Of a DNA stretch of 24,503 nucleotides, positions 24,432 through 24,503 are shown piece after piece (within the stretch, counting starts at the first letter, position 1; every line of letters begins with the position of its first letter). Position numbers and translations under genes: made by a program. This DNA is from Mucinivorans sp036654415 (GTDB taxonomy: Bacteria; Bacteroidota; Bacteroidia; Bacteroidales; Rikenellaceae). The stretch spans positions 1 through 24,503 of the forward strand of contig JAVVSB010000031.1 in assembly GCA_036654415.1 (NCBI GenBank), given 5' to 3'. The notes beneath the pieces were generated by a model. It was given only the letters and a program-made list of their open reading frames with translations. It was not told the DNA's origin and did no database searches.

Positions 24432-24503
24432 ATCCCACTTGACTCTCATTTCCGTCAACTCATAAACCGCTCAAGTTTATCTTTCCATCGTTTCCAGTCT
24501 GGC

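Overview
The window reads as an ordinary chromosomal segment of a Bacteroidota bacterium, most likely order Bacteroidales; I cannot fix the genus. The support is a GldH-family lipoprotein next to a PSP1/RicT protein, a DUF4290-murA pair, a B-type (SdhC-SdhA-SdhB) succinate dehydrogenase/fumarate reductase operon, a fused RND-outer-membrane-factor efflux pump, the lack of Shine-Dalgarno sites, and repeated Bacteroidota-type -7 promoter elements (TAnnTTTG). Two of these, upstream of sdhC and of tRNA-Ser, also carry the -33 TTTG at exactly 19 nt spacing.

Layout. 1-5277 (minus): a heavy-metal-type RND efflux operon, consisting of a 1440-residue inner-membrane pump fused to a TolC-like outer-membrane factor, followed 4 nt later by the lipoprotein adaptor. 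Its promoter sits inside a perfect 11+11 bp inverted repeat. 5386-6894 (minus): a GT-C/ArnT-like membrane glycosyltransferase. 6960-12397 (plus): ricT-like, gldH and a large AsmA-like protein, packed with zero or overlapping gaps. 12472-15938 (plus): sdhC-sdhA-sdhB, closed by a strong hairpin terminator. 16010-18202 (minus): an NtrC-type response regulator without a DNA-binding domain, coupled to a shortened HydF. 18442-21124 (plus): DUF4290, murA (Cys to Asp form) and a trmN6-like methyltransferase. 21142-22544 (minus): an AlkD-like DNA glycosylase overlapping a zinc-less class III sirtuin. 22684-23649 (minus): a secreted TPR protein, followed by an exceptional 34-bp hairpin. 23752-24195 (minus): tadA. 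24267-24351 (plus): tRNA-Ser(UGA) and a terminator-like repeat.

Working together: the sdh genes form one respiratory complex, murA serves peptidoglycan synthesis, tadA/tRNA-Ser/trmN6 serve translation, and the efflux genes form a complete tripartite pump in two polypeptides. There is no stretch over 300 bp without a gene, no CRISPR array, no transposase and no recognisable phage gene. I do not see an obviously new multigene defence or mobile system. The most interesting items are the embedded signal peptide in the RND-OMF fusion, the operator-like repeat over its promoter, the HydF that seems to lack its G4/G5 motifs next to a regulator with no DNA-binding domain, and the long hairpin at 22562-22638.
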